Positions 8,024 to 15,515 of a stretch of 45,475 nt of DNA are shown piece after piece. This stretch comes from Candidatus Liptonbacteria bacterium. Lineage in GTDB: Bacteria; Patescibacteriota; Minisyncoccia; UBA6257; 2-01-FULL-56-20. Position 1 is the first letter of the stretch. Each line of letters starts with the position of its first letter. A program made the translations under genes and the position numbers. Below the pieces are notes generated by a model. That model saw only the letters and a list, made by a program, of their open reading frames with translations. It searched no databases and was not told where the DNA came from. Where the stretch lies: NCBI GenBank assembly GCA_016186635.1, contig JACPLI010000011.1:1-45475 (forward strand). Reading direction: 5' to 3'.

Positions 8024-8168
8024 ATGATGTGCCGTTCCCACTGGCTAGATTGTTAACGGACCCTGCGCCCCAACCCCTGGCTGGTGGGTAAAGAGCGCAG
8101 AGCCCTACCGCGCTAGAAGGAATGGCCTTCCAGGTCAGGATAAAGCGTAGCAAACCTACGAGGAAAAA
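8024..8168 (-). other. Long structured 3' region of gap, possibly a separate small RNA
   Basis: About 145 nt lie between the gap stop codon and its terminator with no ORF. Helices visible on the minus strand include CGTAG/CTACG and CTGCGC/GCGCAG. A weak promoter (TTGATT, 17 nt, TACGCT) at its upstream end could drive an independent RNA. I could not match a known family. Confidence 0.3.
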
Positions 8169-9149
8169 TCAAACGAGCGCCCCCACCGCTTCCACGTGCT
8201 TCACAAGCGTACTTGCATACCCCGCCTCGTTGTCGTACCACGCGAGGACTTTTACCAAATTACCTCCCACCACCCGCGTCATGGAGAGTTCAGCGATGGC
8301 ACCTTCGGTGCGGCCGAGGATATCGCTTGAAACAAGTTCATCCTCGGCAACGGCGAATATTCCCTGCCAGCGCTTTTCTTTCGCGGCGTTGCGGAGAATG
8401 TCGTTTACTTCTTCCACGCTCGTATCCCGCGCGGCGATAAAAGTGATGTCGGCGATAGAACCGCAGATAACCGGCACGCGGAGCGAAATACCGTCAAACT
8501 TTCCTTCAAGCGACGGGTACGCTTTTGCAACCGCGATTGCCGCGCCAGTTGATGAAGGAATGATGTTTATCGCCGCCGCGCGCCTCTCGCGGAACCCTTT
8601 CTTCCCCGCCGGTGAATCAACAATGGCCTGCGTTGCCGTGTAGGCATGCACGGTGTTCAAAACCGCTTTTTCAATGCCGATTGCCCTATCCAAAATCGCG
8701 ATGACGGGACTTGCGGCGTTTGTGGTGCAAGAAGCATTGGAACTTATTGTGCAGGTCTTGAGTTTCTCTTCATTCAAACCCATGAGCACCGTTGCTCCGT
8801 CTTTCACCGGCGCGGTAATCACCACCCGCTTCGCCCCCGCCGCGATATGCGCCTGCGCTTGCTCCACACTCGTAAAGAAGCCCGTCGCCTCCACCACCAC
8901 ATCCACTCCGAGCTTCTTCCACGGCAAGTTTGCGGGCTCTTTCTCGCTTAAGTACTTTATTCCTTCGAGCGTACAACTGCTTTTTCCATATACCGAATCG
9001 TGTTTCAGGAGATACTCCATATTTGCCTTGTCTCCTAAGTCGTTCACCGCCACCACTTCAATTTCAGGATTGCCTCCCAGCGCCCGCAAAAACGCCCGCC
9101 CGATTCTCCCCAGTCCATTTATCGCAACCCTTATTTTTTTCTTCTTCAT
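8169..9149 (-). CDS. gap: Glyceraldehyde-3-phosphate dehydrogenase
   Basis: A 326-residue phosphorylating GAPDH making 1,3-bisphosphoglycerate with reduction of NAD(P). The Rossmann start is VAINGLGRIGRAFLRAL. The catalytic Cys141 lies in SNASCTTNAASP, and the His partner is in the following TVHAYTATQ. The C-terminal WYDNEAGYA is present. I start at MKKKKIRV (9149); the frame extends to 9170 and overlaps the upstream DUF192 gene. With rpe, rpiB and transketolase it links pentose phosphates to lower glycolysis. The C-terminus (EAVGAL) is slightly short. Confidence 0.95.
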   Translation of the reverse strand: MKKKKIRVAINGLGRIGRAFLRALGGNPEIEVVAVNDLGDKANMEYLLKHDSVYGKSSCTLEGIKYLSEKEPANLPWKKLGVDVVVEATGFFTSVEQAQAHIAAGAKRVVITAPVKDGATVLMGLNEEKLKTCTISSNASCTTNAASPVIAILDRAIGIEKAVLNTVHAYTATQAIVDSPAGKKGFRERRAAAINIIPSSTGAAIAVAKAYPSLEGKFDGISLRVPVICGSIADITFIAARDTSVEEVNDILRNAAKEKRWQGIFAVAEDELVSSDILGRTEGAIAELSMTRVVGGNLVKVLAWYDNEAGYASTLVKHVEAVGALV

Positions 9150-9170
9150 CGTATAAGAAGTTGAATACAT

Positions 9171-9647
9171 TTAGTGTACCACACTCACCGTATCCCCTAT
9201 TTTAATCTTTCCTTTCCCGATTTCCCCGGCATTGAGCTCAAGCACTCTGTCCGCTTCTGACGGCGGGTAATAGAGCTGCGGTACGAGAGAACCGCCCTCC
9301 GCATACGGAGGGACATTTTCCGTAACACCGATAACGCGCCCATCGCGAATCCACACAAAATCGAGCGCGAACCGCATCCCCTTCATCCAAAACGCATGCT
9401 GCGCCGGGGAACCGAACACGAAAAGTATCCCGTACCCGTCTTCGAGCCGCTCCCGTCCCGAGAGCCCCCGCTCGCGGAGCGGAATCGTGTCCGCGATTTC
9501 CGCGGTGAATTGCGCGGTTCCCACCGTGAGTGCGGCGGTCTGGAGCGGCGCACTCCGCCCGCGCAGCCACCAGGTTCCCACAATGACGATAACGATGACT
9601 ATGACAAGAAGAATCCAATACATAGTGGTGCGCATATTCGCTTTCAT
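9171..9647 (-). CDS. DUF192 membrane-anchored protein
   Basis: 158 residues: an N-terminal TM helix (YWILLVIVIVIVIVGTWWL, about 10-28) then a DUF192 domain. Typical elements are DTIPLRERGLSGRE, GILFVFGSPAQHAFWMKGM, DFVWIRDGRVIGVTENV and ELNAGEIGKGKIKIGDTV. The biochemical role of DUF192 is unknown; the domain should face outside. Start choices at 9647, 9635 or 9623 are all possible. It ends right at the gap ORF and is likely cotranscribed with gap. Confidence 0.85.
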   Translation of the reverse strand: MKANMRTTMYWILLVIVIVIVIVGTWWLRGRSAPLQTAALTVGTAQFTAEIADTIPLRERGLSGRERLEDGYGILFVFGSPAQHAFWMKGMRFALDFVWIRDGRVIGVTENVPPYAEGGSLVPQLYYPPSEADRVLELNAGEIGKGKIKIGDTVSVVH

Positions 9648-9669
9648 TCTACCTTATCTTTTCCAAATT

Positions 9670-9703
9670 TTTACTCCAATGTTCTCAAGAACATTGGAGT
9701 AAA
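9670..9703. repeat. Near-perfect palindrome between the SpoU and DUF192 genes
   Basis: TTTACTCCAATGTTCT and AGAACATTGGAGTAAA pair over 16 bp around a 2-nt CA centre. No good T-run follows in the minus direction. It is another example of the nearly loop-less hairpins in this genome. Confidence 0.6.
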
Positions 9704-9707
9704 CGCT

Positions 9708-10226
9708 TCAGAGATGGCGGAGTGAAAACAGTACAATCCCCGCGGCGACGGAGACGTTCAAGGATTCCTTCCCGCGGCCAGTGTGCCGCGGATGGTGAGC
9801 TTGTCGAACCACTGCCCCACGCATCGGAATTTCCAAAACCACATCTGCAACTTTCAGCACCGAGGGCGGCACTCCCCGCACTTCCGCACCGAGCACCACC
9901 GCAACCTTTCCTCCTTTCACCCGCCGCCGCGCTTCGGTGTACGGAACGGAACCTTTCGCCTGCTCCGCCGCGACAACTGTCCATCCTTCACGCTTCAACT
10001 TTTTGAGAAGCGGAACAGTGCTCCTTGCCTTTTCCCACGCCACGGTCCGCTCCGCGCCGAGCGCTACCTTTGCAACCTCCTTCCGGACGTTCCCAAAACG
10101 GTCAAGCGGCGTTGGCGTGATGCCGCAGAGATAGATTTTCTCCACTCCCGCTCCGTCGGCGGTGCGGAAAATCGAGCCGACGTTATGGAGACTGCGGATG
10201 TTATGGAGGATTACTGCGATGTGCAT
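9708..10226 (-). CDS. SpoU/TrmH-family RNA 2'-O-methyltransferase
   Basis: A 172-residue SPOUT methyltransferase that would methylate a ribose in tRNA or rRNA with SAM. Motif 1 is ILHNIRSLHNVGSIFRTADG with Asn and Arg, motif 2 is VAVVLGAEVRGVPPSVL, and motif 3 is split: IPMRG ... GKESLNVSVAAGIVLF. Between IPMRG and KESLNVS sits AVVRQAHHPRHTGR, encoded by a dispersed repeat (about 9775-9812) inserted in frame in the knotted SAM-binding region. Activity is therefore uncertain. A TAGAAT box ends 6 nt before the ATG. Confidence 0.88.
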   Translation of the reverse strand: MHIAVILHNIRSLHNVGSIFRTADGAGVEKIYLCGITPTPLDRFGNVRKEVAKVALGAERTVAWEKARSTVPLLKKLKREGWTVVAAEQAKGSVPYTEARRRVKGGKVAVVLGAEVRGVPPSVLKVADVVLEIPMRGAVVRQAHHPRHTGRGKESLNVSVAAGIVLFSLRHL

Positions 10227-10232
10227 GAATCA

Positions 10233-10238
10233 ATTCTA
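10233..10238 (-). promoter_or_regulatory. -10 box for the SpoU gene
   Basis: The minus strand reads TAGAAT, six bases (TGATTC), then ATG. This predicts a leaderless mRNA. It directly abuts a palindromic repeat upstream. Confidence 0.5.
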
Positions 10239-10272
10239 GGAAGTCGGACTTCCTCGGGGAAGTCCGACTTCC
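10239..10272. repeat. Dispersed palindrome, GGAAGTCGGACTTCC family
   Basis: 15-bp arms GGAAGTCGGACTTCC and their complement surround a 4-nt centre. The same arm sequence occurs at 35490-35521, showing a dispersed repeat family. Each arm is itself nearly palindromic. Confidence 0.75.
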
Positions 10273-10291
10273 CCAACATTGGTGAATCTTA

Positions 10292-11899
10292 TCACTGAAT
10301 TGCAAAATCCGCCGCGTTATTATCGGTGTCCTGCACCGCGCCGCTCACGCTCTTCCGCGTCAAGCGCTGTCCGCCCTCCGGATTCGTCGGGTACACACCC
10401 GCTTCGACAAAGGGGTTCACATGCCCTTCCCCCCACGCGAGCGCGTCTATGAGTACGCCGTCAGAATTCAAAAACGCGATGCTGTTGTTCGAGGCAATAG
10501 TTTGCGTGCTTGACTCATTCGCGCCAAGCGAGAGCGCGAACCCGTCGCTCGAGTTTGCCCATATAAAATACCCGCCCGCAGCGATGGCGTGCCCAGAGGC
10601 GAACACCCGCACTGAGGACTCGCTCCCCGTCTGTGCGCGCTTGCGCAACTTCCACCCGCTGACATCAACCGCGCTTGCGGTCGGATTGTGCAACTTTATA
10701 AAATCATTGCCGCTCAGTCCCGTGCCGCCGGTAATCTGCAACTCCGCAATCACCACATGGTTCACCGCGGGTGCCGTGGGCGGCGTGCTCGTGGGTGTCG
10801 AGGAAGATTCTTCAACCGCCACGCCGGTTGAGGTCGCAGTCGAAGTAGCAGCGGGAGGGGTCTGCGCGGGAGCGGCAGCCGGAGGGGGCGGCGGAGATGC
10901 GGCGCCGGCGTGAAGCGGCGGCGTGTTCCGCATCGAGAACGTCGAATTTTCCAGCTTCGGCGTCCCGCCGGGCGCCCCGCTCGTATTCCAACTCAAGTCA
11001 ATTGCGCTCCGTTCCATCGTTTTCTTCGCGGCGTTCTCTCCCGCAGGCCACCCGCGCGACGCATCCACCTCGTCCACAAGCACGCACTGCGCATTCAAGA
11101 GTTGCAGCCAATCGCCGCCGTTCTGCAGCACGCCCGCGTAGAGCTTGTCCGCGGGAACATCCGGCACCGTCGCATCATCGCTCCGCTCGAGGAGAAACCG
11201 CGCGCCTTCCGCAAGGAAATCGCCGGAGTCGAAATCTATTTTGAACTTCCCCGATTTGTTCACAATGCGCCACCCCGTGAGGTCCACATCCACGCCCGCG
11301 TTGTTCTTGAGCTCAAGCCACTCGCCCTGCGCTCCTCCGCTGCCATCCTCCCCTCCGTGCGCCGGCGACCCCATCCACGCGATTTCGTCCAAAAGCACAA
11401 GGTGTGTGGGATTCTTCCCTGCCGCAAAACCGCATTCCTTATGCGAAACTTCCTCCGGCGCGACGGCCTTTGCCGGAGGCGCGTGCCCCGCCGTGCCCGC
11501 CGGGAATCCGTCTGCGAAGGACAGAGGTAAAGAACTCGATACCGCAACAGCCGGGGGCAAGGCAACCGGCACATCCGCCTTCAGAACCGCGGCGGTTTTT
11601 TTCTTTACCTCCTTCGCGGGAGAACCCGGTGAACCTGCCGTCTTCCCTAATGGTTCCGGCGCGGCGTCTCCGCCCGCTGGCGGATCGCCGCTCCCCGCAG
11701 CGCGGTCGCGTGCGACTTCCATGAACAGCTTCCCCACGGGGCGCCCCGAGGAATTTCCCAAAACGTCCGCAAGAGTCTCCGATACCACCGCTCCCGTGTC
11801 CTTCAAGGATGCAGGTTGCCCCGCAAACCGCGTCACGGTGCCGTACGAAACCGCCAATGCCGCCGCCGCCACACCGAGCGCGACGAGAATGAGGCGCAT
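10292..11899 (-). CDS. Secreted protein with two lamin-tail domains
   Basis: 535 residues. A signal peptide or anchor (MRLILVALGVAAAALAVSYG) leads to a low-complexity Pro/Ala-rich region. The first lamin-tail-like beta domain is at about 175-300 (VLLDEIAWMG, WLELKNNAGVDVDLTGWRI). A Pro/Ala/Ser/Thr linker follows. The second domain is at about 395-530 (HVVIAELQI, DFIKLHNPTASAVDVSGWKL, FLNSDGVLIDALAWG). Such domains are common in surface or exported proteins and may bind polymers; no enzyme motif is seen. GDPPAGGDAAP matches a dispersed repeat. Confidence 0.8.
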   Translation of the reverse strand: MRLILVALGVAAAALAVSYGTVTRFAGQPASLKDTGAVVSETLADVLGNSSGRPVGKLFMEVARDRAAGSGDPPAGGDAAPEPLGKTAGSPGSPAKEVKKKTAAVLKADVPVALPPAVAVSSSLPLSFADGFPAGTAGHAPPAKAVAPEEVSHKECGFAAGKNPTHLVLLDEIAWMGSPAHGGEDGSGGAQGEWLELKNNAGVDVDLTGWRIVNKSGKFKIDFDSGDFLAEGARFLLERSDDATVPDVPADKLYAGVLQNGGDWLQLLNAQCVLVDEVDASRGWPAGENAAKKTMERSAIDLSWNTSGAPGGTPKLENSTFSMRNTPPLHAGAASPPPPPAAAPAQTPPAATSTATSTGVAVEESSSTPTSTPPTAPAVNHVVIAELQITGGTGLSGNDFIKLHNPTASAVDVSGWKLRKRAQTGSESSVRVFASGHAIAAGGYFIWANSSDGFALSLGANESSTQTIASNNSIAFLNSDGVLIDALAWGEGHVNPFVEAGVYPTNPEGGQRLTRKSVSGAVQDTDNNAADFAIQ

Positions 11900-11950
11900 A
11901 TGGTAAGACTATCAAACGTGAAGACTCTCGCAACTACGGAAAATCCGCAG

Positions 11951-11978
11951 TTGAAACTCTCCTGAAGCCGAGTATAGT
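11951..11978 (+). promoter_or_regulatory. Promoter for tRNA-Asn
   Basis: -35 TTGAAA (11951-11956), 16-nt spacer, -10 TATAGT (11973-11978), ending 10 nt before the tRNA. Confidence 0.6.
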
Positions 11979-11988
11979 AATGTCGTAT

Positions 11989-12063
11989 TCCGCGGTAGCT
12001 CAATGGTAGAGCGCTCGGCTGTTAACCGAAGGGTTGGAGGTTCGAGTCCTCCCCGCGGAGCCA
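11989..12063 (+). tRNA. tRNA-Asn (GUU)
   Basis: The acceptor stem TCCGCGG/CCGCGGA, D-arm GCTC/GAGC, anticodon loop CTGTTAA (anticodon GTT), T-arm GAGG-TTCGAGT-CCTC, discriminator G and encoded CCA (12061-12063) form a full cloverleaf. One C-A mismatch closes the anticodon stem. Confidence 0.96.
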
Positions 12064-12064
12064 G

Positions 12065-12199
12065 ATGATTTTTTTGATTCTCTTATTTTTACTTGCCGCA
12101 CTCGGCTATTGGGGAAATAAAGAATGGACCCTCTTTTTCGGAGGTGCATTAACAATCCTCGCCTTATTTTTTCTTTCTAATGAACGGAATTGGGTTTAG
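12065..12199 (+). CDS. 44-residue membrane peptide directly behind tRNA-Asn
   Basis: The ATG begins one base after the tRNA CCA end. The peptide has two hydrophobic segments (IFLILLFLLAALGYW and TLFFGGALTILALFFL) separated by GNKEW and ends SNERNWV. There is no ribosome-binding site because the upstream bases are tRNA. Cutting at the tRNA 3' end would release a nearly leaderless mRNA. The two TM helices with polar turns make chance unlikely, but I know no family for it. Confidence 0.6.
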   Translation: MIFLILLFLLAALGYWGNKEWTLFFGGALTILALFFLSNERNWV

Positions 12200-12325
12200 A
12201 TTTTATCTCCGGGCTTCGAAGATATGGTGAGCGGCGGGGTGGGATAAAATCTTGTCAATGGTGGGATAGGAATCCAAAATAGCTAGGCAAATCAAGGAAT
12301 ATGGCAATAGTCATCCCCAGCTTCA

Positions 12326-12355
12326 TTGATTTTCCACGAGCCACTCTGTTATAAT
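12326..12355 (+). promoter_or_regulatory. Promoter for the small structured RNA
   Basis: -35 TTGATT (12326-12331), 18-nt spacer, extended -10 TGT-TATAAT (12350-12355). Predicted start near 12362. Confidence 0.6.
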
Positions 12356-12361
12356 GGCAAT

Positions 12362-12445
12362 GTGCTTGTGGGGCGTCAGCCCTATTCGGCTAATACATAA
12401 GCCGAAAGCAGGCACGACAAAAATACCGCTTCGGCGGTGTTTTTG
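12362..12445 (+). ncRNA. Candidate small RNA with three-way junction, about 84 nt
   Basis: From the predicted start the RNA folds into P1 (GTGCTTG 12362-12368 with CAGGCAC 12409-12415), P2 (GGGC-GTCA-GCCC, 12371-12382) and P3 (TTCGGC 12385-12390 with GCCGAA 12401-12406, 10-nt loop TAATACATAA). A short linker leads to a UUCG-capped terminator. No ORF is present. The compact junction plus dedicated promoter and terminator suggests a regulatory RNA or aptamer-like element. I do not recognise the family. Confidence 0.6.
12425..12444. terminator. Bidirectional UUCG terminator
   Basis: ACCGC-TTCG-GCGGT with flanking A and T runs (TTTTT at 12440-12444; AAAAA at 12419-12423 gives TTTTT on the minus strand). 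It serves the small RNA on the plus strand and the convergent gene ending at 12448. Confidence 0.8.
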
Positions 12446-12447
12446 TT

Positions 12448-12978
12448 TCAATCCTCATCGGGATTGCCCTTCATGGTTGTATAGAATTTCGTATCTCGGT
12501 ACTTATTCGTTACCCAGGCGGGAACAACGCTCCAAAAGTGCGCAGTGCCGTTGTCTCCAATTTTTCTGATGATGACTTTAATTTTCCGCCCGTCAACTAT
12601 TGCAATAATTCCCCAATACTTCACTGGCTTTGTCTTTGTTTCGCGTTTCTTGAAACTCTGTACTACAAATTCTTTGAGTGTTTCTTCAAATTCTTGATAT
12701 GTGGTAGAAACTTTTACGAGTTTTACGGCAAGCGGGAGCAACTTAAATCTTAAAATCTGAGAAGGTCTTTCTCTTTCAGAGTGCGCTTGCTTGAAAATGA
12801 TGTGATTAAAACCTTCGGAAGTAAAACCAACTTTCTCATTCAAAGCGGGTGAGAAGACACTGCCAATTCCAGTGTAGAACTTCTGGGCGTTCCCCCTTAA
12901 GCTTTCGTAGTGAGATACATCTTCCATTTGAAAAATCTTACTCTGCTTTTCAACACCAATCAAACTTTTATATCTCAA
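12448..12978 (-). CDS. Hypothetical protein, possible BECR-fold nuclease
   Basis: 176 residues at the longest start (TTG at 12978), 159 if started at the ATG at 12927 (MEDVSHYESL). The C-terminal half has alternating strands: KYWGIIAIVDGRKIKVIIRKI then NGTAHFWSVVPAW and KFYTTMKGN. That pattern recalls small RelE/barnase-like (BECR) nucleases in phage and toxin contexts, but no catalytic set is certain. No antitoxin-like partner is adjacent. Codon use is more AT-rich than its neighbours, which may mean recent acquisition. Confidence 0.55.
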   Translation of the reverse strand: MRYKSLIGVEKQSKIFQMEDVSHYESLRGNAQKFYTGIGSVFSPALNEKVGFTSEGFNHIIFKQAHSERERPSQILRFKLLPLAVKLVKVSTTYQEFEETLKEFVVQSFKKRETKTKPVKYWGIIAIVDGRKIKVIIRKIGDNGTAHFWSVVPAWVTNKYRDTKFYTTMKGNPDED

Positions 12979-13244
12979 CTAGGCACAAACAATAGTGAGT
13001 AGTGCAGTGGGATAAGTTTATGCATTGGCGTAAGCTCTCAAATCTAGAATGTAAATATACCCATTTTGCCTCTCAAAAATGGTTCTCACATTGTTCACAG
13101 TGCGGAGCAGAGAGGAGGAACCACCCACCAAAAGGGCGGTTTTTTCCTTGCGGCCCCAAATTCCGCCAGTGGCGTACTTATGTTCTGAATATACCCTGCG
13201 TTGGGAAAAACTGTTCAGATATTCTCCTGTGATACCCTTCAAGG
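12979..13244. other. Intergenic region with one terminator-like hairpin
   Basis: No convincing gene. A plus-strand hairpin AACCACCC/GGGCGGTT with one mismatch (13119-13141) followed by TTTTTT suggests that a short transcript ends near 13145, but I could not place its promoter. Confidence 0.35.
13119..13145 (+). terminator. Intrinsic terminator of an unidentified transcript
   Basis: A 7-of-8-bp stem with the loop ACCAAAA and a T-run of six. Confidence 0.6.
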
Positions 13245-14180
13245 ATGCCCCTGCGGAAAAATATCGTGCTCTGGCTGAAACACTCCCAGCGGGAAACCTT
13301 CACGCCGGCGTATCATAAAGGAGCCGCCTACACCCAGCTCGCGGACTCGCTCGCGGCGCGGCACAATCTTTTCTTCGCGTACGACGCGGGGAGTTACCGC
13401 GGCAACGATGTGTTTGCGCCGGTATATGAATATAAGAACGGCGCGCTTCTCCCCTCTCCCACGCAGACAACCGCCGATGCAATCTACAACCTCGGAAACA
13501 TCCCGCAGGAAGATTTCAAAACGCTCCGCGCGGGCATCACCAACACGCCTGCCTTCAAAAAATTCTGCGCATCAAAGCGGGATATGTACGAATACCTCCG
13601 CGAATTTTCGCCTCTCACCATTCCCGTCGCGACCGAGGCGGAATTCTTCTCCGCCATCGAGCGCATCCCCACCGAGACCTTCGTTTTCAAACCCAACACG
13701 GGCACCAACGGGGCGGGCGTATGTATTTTTGAAAAAAAGAATGTGGTTATTACTCCAGAGATGCGAGTGACGCTCGCGCAGGGCGCACTCGTCCAAGAAT
13801 TCATAGACACCGCACGCGGGATTCCCTCAATCTGCGATTCGTACCATGACCTCCGGCTGGTGATGCTGAACGACGCCGTGGCACTCACCCATGTGCGCAT
13901 TCCGGAAGCGGGAAGCCGCATCGCAAGCTATCAACGGGGCGCGTCTATCCGGGAACTTTCGGTGGACATGCTCCCGCAGGAAATCCTTGCCTTCGCCGCG
14001 GCGGTGCATAAAAAAGTTTCCGCCCGCTTCCCGAAACCGATGTACTCGATGGATATCGGCATAGGCACGGCAGGACTCCGCCTCTTTGAGCTGAACGGCC
14101 ACACCGCATTCCCCTGGCCCGAGTTCGCCTGCAGAAACTCATTCATTGAACACCTCGTGGCGCATATTGAGAATGCGTAG
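13245..14180 (+). CDS. ATP-grasp family enzyme
   Basis: 311 residues. The central ATP-grasp lysine/Gly loop is FVFKPNTGTNGAGVCIFEK (about 151-169), followed by the adenine/hinge strand LVQEFID, the sugar/Mg region DLRLVMLNDAVALTHVRIPE, and the metal-binding end YSMDIGIG ... LFELNGHTAFPWPEF. This is the RimK/glutathione-synthetase type of fold that ligates a carboxylate to an amine or thiol. The substrate is unknown. The ATG follows a short AAGG. It may be cotranscribed with the next gene, although that one has its own promoter. Confidence 0.75.
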   Translation: MPLRKNIVLWLKHSQRETFTPAYHKGAAYTQLADSLAARHNLFFAYDAGSYRGNDVFAPVYEYKNGALLPSPTQTTADAIYNLGNIPQEDFKTLRAGITNTPAFKKFCASKRDMYEYLREFSPLTIPVATEAEFFSAIERIPTETFVFKPNTGTNGAGVCIFEKKNVVITPEMRVTLAQGALVQEFIDTARGIPSICDSYHDLRLVMLNDAVALTHVRIPEAGSRIASYQRGASIRELSVDMLPQEILAFAAAVHKKVSARFPKPMYSMDIGIGTAGLRLFELNGHTAFPWPEFACRNSFIEHLVAHIENA

Positions 14181-14209
14181 GGAAAATCGCTATTCTGGCA
14201 CATGCATGA

Positions 14210-14215
14210 TAGAAT
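14210..14215 (+). promoter_or_regulatory. Extended -10 box for the gene at 14222
   Basis: TGATAGAAT (TGn plus TAGAAT) is followed by exactly six bases (GGCTCT) and ATG. This predicts leaderless transcription. Confidence 0.6.
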
Positions 14216-14221
14216 GGCTCT

Positions 14222-14626
14222 ATGGCAGTATCCGCAAAGGTAAAAACCGGCTTGGATAAAAAGTTTCAGAAAATCACGGCAACACCCGCAAGCTTTGACT
14301 TCTTCGTGGCTATCCACGACTTTGTGGAGCACATTGAAGCACACGCCTCGCTTGCGAAGGGCCTCTCGTCCCGGCTGAAATCCAATCGGGAGCTCAATAT
14401 TCCCAACAAGTACAACCACCTGAAACAGATTTACCAGGGGCTTGAAGATGCGCACGACACCTCGGGCAGGGACTTGGGGCACGCGCGCTACGCGGTGCTT
14501 ATCGAGCTGAACCGCATCAAGATAAACGACGTTTCGGAGAGCAACTCATTCTGGAAAAAGCGCGAACTTTTCCGGAAACTCACCGGCGAGATTTACCGGC
14601 AACTCACTTCCGATTTGGCACAATAA
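14222..14626 (+). CDS. Hypothetical helical protein (134 aa)
   Basis: 134 residues, soluble and mostly helical, with basic patches (AKVKTGLDKKFQKI, SFWKKRELFRKLTGEIYRQL) and a middle part AIHDFVEHIEAHASLAKGL. I do not recognise a named family. It lies between the ATP-grasp gene and a strong bidirectional terminator. Confidence 0.7.
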   Translation: MAVSAKVKTGLDKKFQKITATPASFDFFVAIHDFVEHIEAHASLAKGLSSRLKSNRELNIPNKYNHLKQIYQGLEDAHDTSGRDLGHARYAVLIELNRIKINDVSESNSFWKKRELFRKLTGEIYRQLTSDLAQ

Positions 14627-14664
14627 ACCCCGCCCTTTTGGCACATGCCAAAAGGGCGGGGTTT
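14625..14664. terminator. Bidirectional terminator
   Basis: A 19-bp perfect stem (AAACCCCGCCCTTTTGGCA and complement) around a 2-nt CA loop. It separates the convergent hypothetical gene and the cold-shock gene and overlaps the stop codon of the former. Confidence 0.8.
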
Positions 14665-14682
14665 CAAACCTCGGAGGAAAAA

Positions 14683-14880
14683 CTACGCGCGCGCCACGCC
14701 CGTGGCACTCGGGCCTTTCTCGCCCTCGACGACTTCAAAGGTGACGGCATCGCCCACCTTCAGCTCGTCGAACGCCACACCCTGCAATTCTTTGGAGTGA
14801 AAGAAAAGGTCCTTCGCCGCGCCCTCGCGCGCGATGAAACCGAATCCCCTTTCCGTAAGCGTCTTGATTGTTCCTTGCAT
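14683..14880 (-). CDS. csp: Cold-shock domain protein
   Basis: A 65-residue single cold-shock domain that binds single-stranded RNA/DNA and melts RNA structure. Both RNA-binding motifs are present: GFGFIAR (RNP1, about 12-18) and DLFFHSKEL (RNP2, about 24-32), with the end FEVVEGEKGPSATGV. Length is typical. It is convergent with the upstream hypothetical gene and divergent from greA. Confidence 0.95.
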   Translation of the reverse strand: MQGTIKTLTERGFGFIAREGAAKDLFFHSKELQGVAFDELKVGDAVTFEVVEGEKGPSATGVARA

Positions 14881-14977
14881 GTGATTGTATTACTTTATGT
14901 ACCGAGAAACTCGACCATGTCTCTGTAATCGGAATGTAACGCAATCATAGCCCATATCCCGGAAATGGGGAAGGGGG

Positions 14978-14983
14978 TATACT
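14978..14983 (+). promoter_or_regulatory. -10 box for greA
   Basis: TATACT is followed by CACACC and the ATG at 14990, a 6-nt gap that implies a leaderless mRNA. Confidence 0.55.
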
Positions 14984-14989
14984 CACACC

Positions 14990-15505
14990 ATGCAAAAACC
15001 AGGTTCGCTCCAAAAACAAGACGACTGCCCCATCTACCTCACCGCAGACGGGCTCCGGCGGCTCAAGGACAAGCTCGCCCACTTGAAATCCTCGCTCCCT
15101 ACGCTTATCACGGAGACCGCGCGCACCGCCGCCTATGGCGACCGTTCGGAAAACGCGGAATATAAAGAAGCAAAGTCCCAGCTCCGGAGGACGCATAACC
15201 AAATCTGGAGCATTGAAGCACGGCTGAAACGGGTGCACATTATTGATGAGAGGCACAATACCCCGGGAATTGTGGGGCTCGGTTCAACGGTGGTGCTTGC
15301 AACAAGCGGCTCGACAAACTCATCGCAAGCAGGCAAGCAAATTACCTTCCAAATTCTGGGGCCCCACGAAACCAATCCCGAAAAAGGCGCTATCTCGCAC
15401 CTCTCCCCGCTCGGCAAAGCACTCCTGCACCGGAAGCGGGGCGACACCGTGAGCGTTGCCACGGAAAACGGCTTACGCATATATAAGGTTCTTGAAATCC
15501 TATAA
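14990..15505 (+). CDS. greA: Transcription elongation factor GreA/GreB
   Basis: 171 residues. The N-terminal coiled-coil carries the tip motif AYGDRSENAEYKEAKSQL (about 44-61), whose acidic residues enter the RNA polymerase secondary channel to rescue backtracked complexes. The C-terminal FKBP-like domain ends SPLGKALLHRKRGDTVSV. A segment TSGSTNSSQAGKQ (about 104-116; DNA 15297-15335) interrupts the C-terminal domain and matches a dispersed repeat, so it looks like an in-frame insertion. A terminator follows. Confidence 0.93.
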   Translation: MQKPGSLQKQDDCPIYLTADGLRRLKDKLAHLKSSLPTLITETARTAAYGDRSENAEYKEAKSQLRRTHNQIWSIEARLKRVHIIDERHNTPGIVGLGSTVVLATSGSTNSSQAGKQITFQILGPHETNPEKGAISHLSPLGKALLHRKRGDTVSVATENGLRIYKVLEIL

Positions 15506-15515
15506 AAATGAAGAG

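Noticed and set aside
12362-12415. Hammerhead ribozyme, suggested by GAAA next to a three-way junction
   Set aside because: The required CTGATGA core is missing.
12448-14180. Toxin-antitoxin pair with the ATP-grasp gene
   Set aside because: The genes are divergent with 266 bp between them, and the ATP-grasp enzyme has no antitoxin feature.
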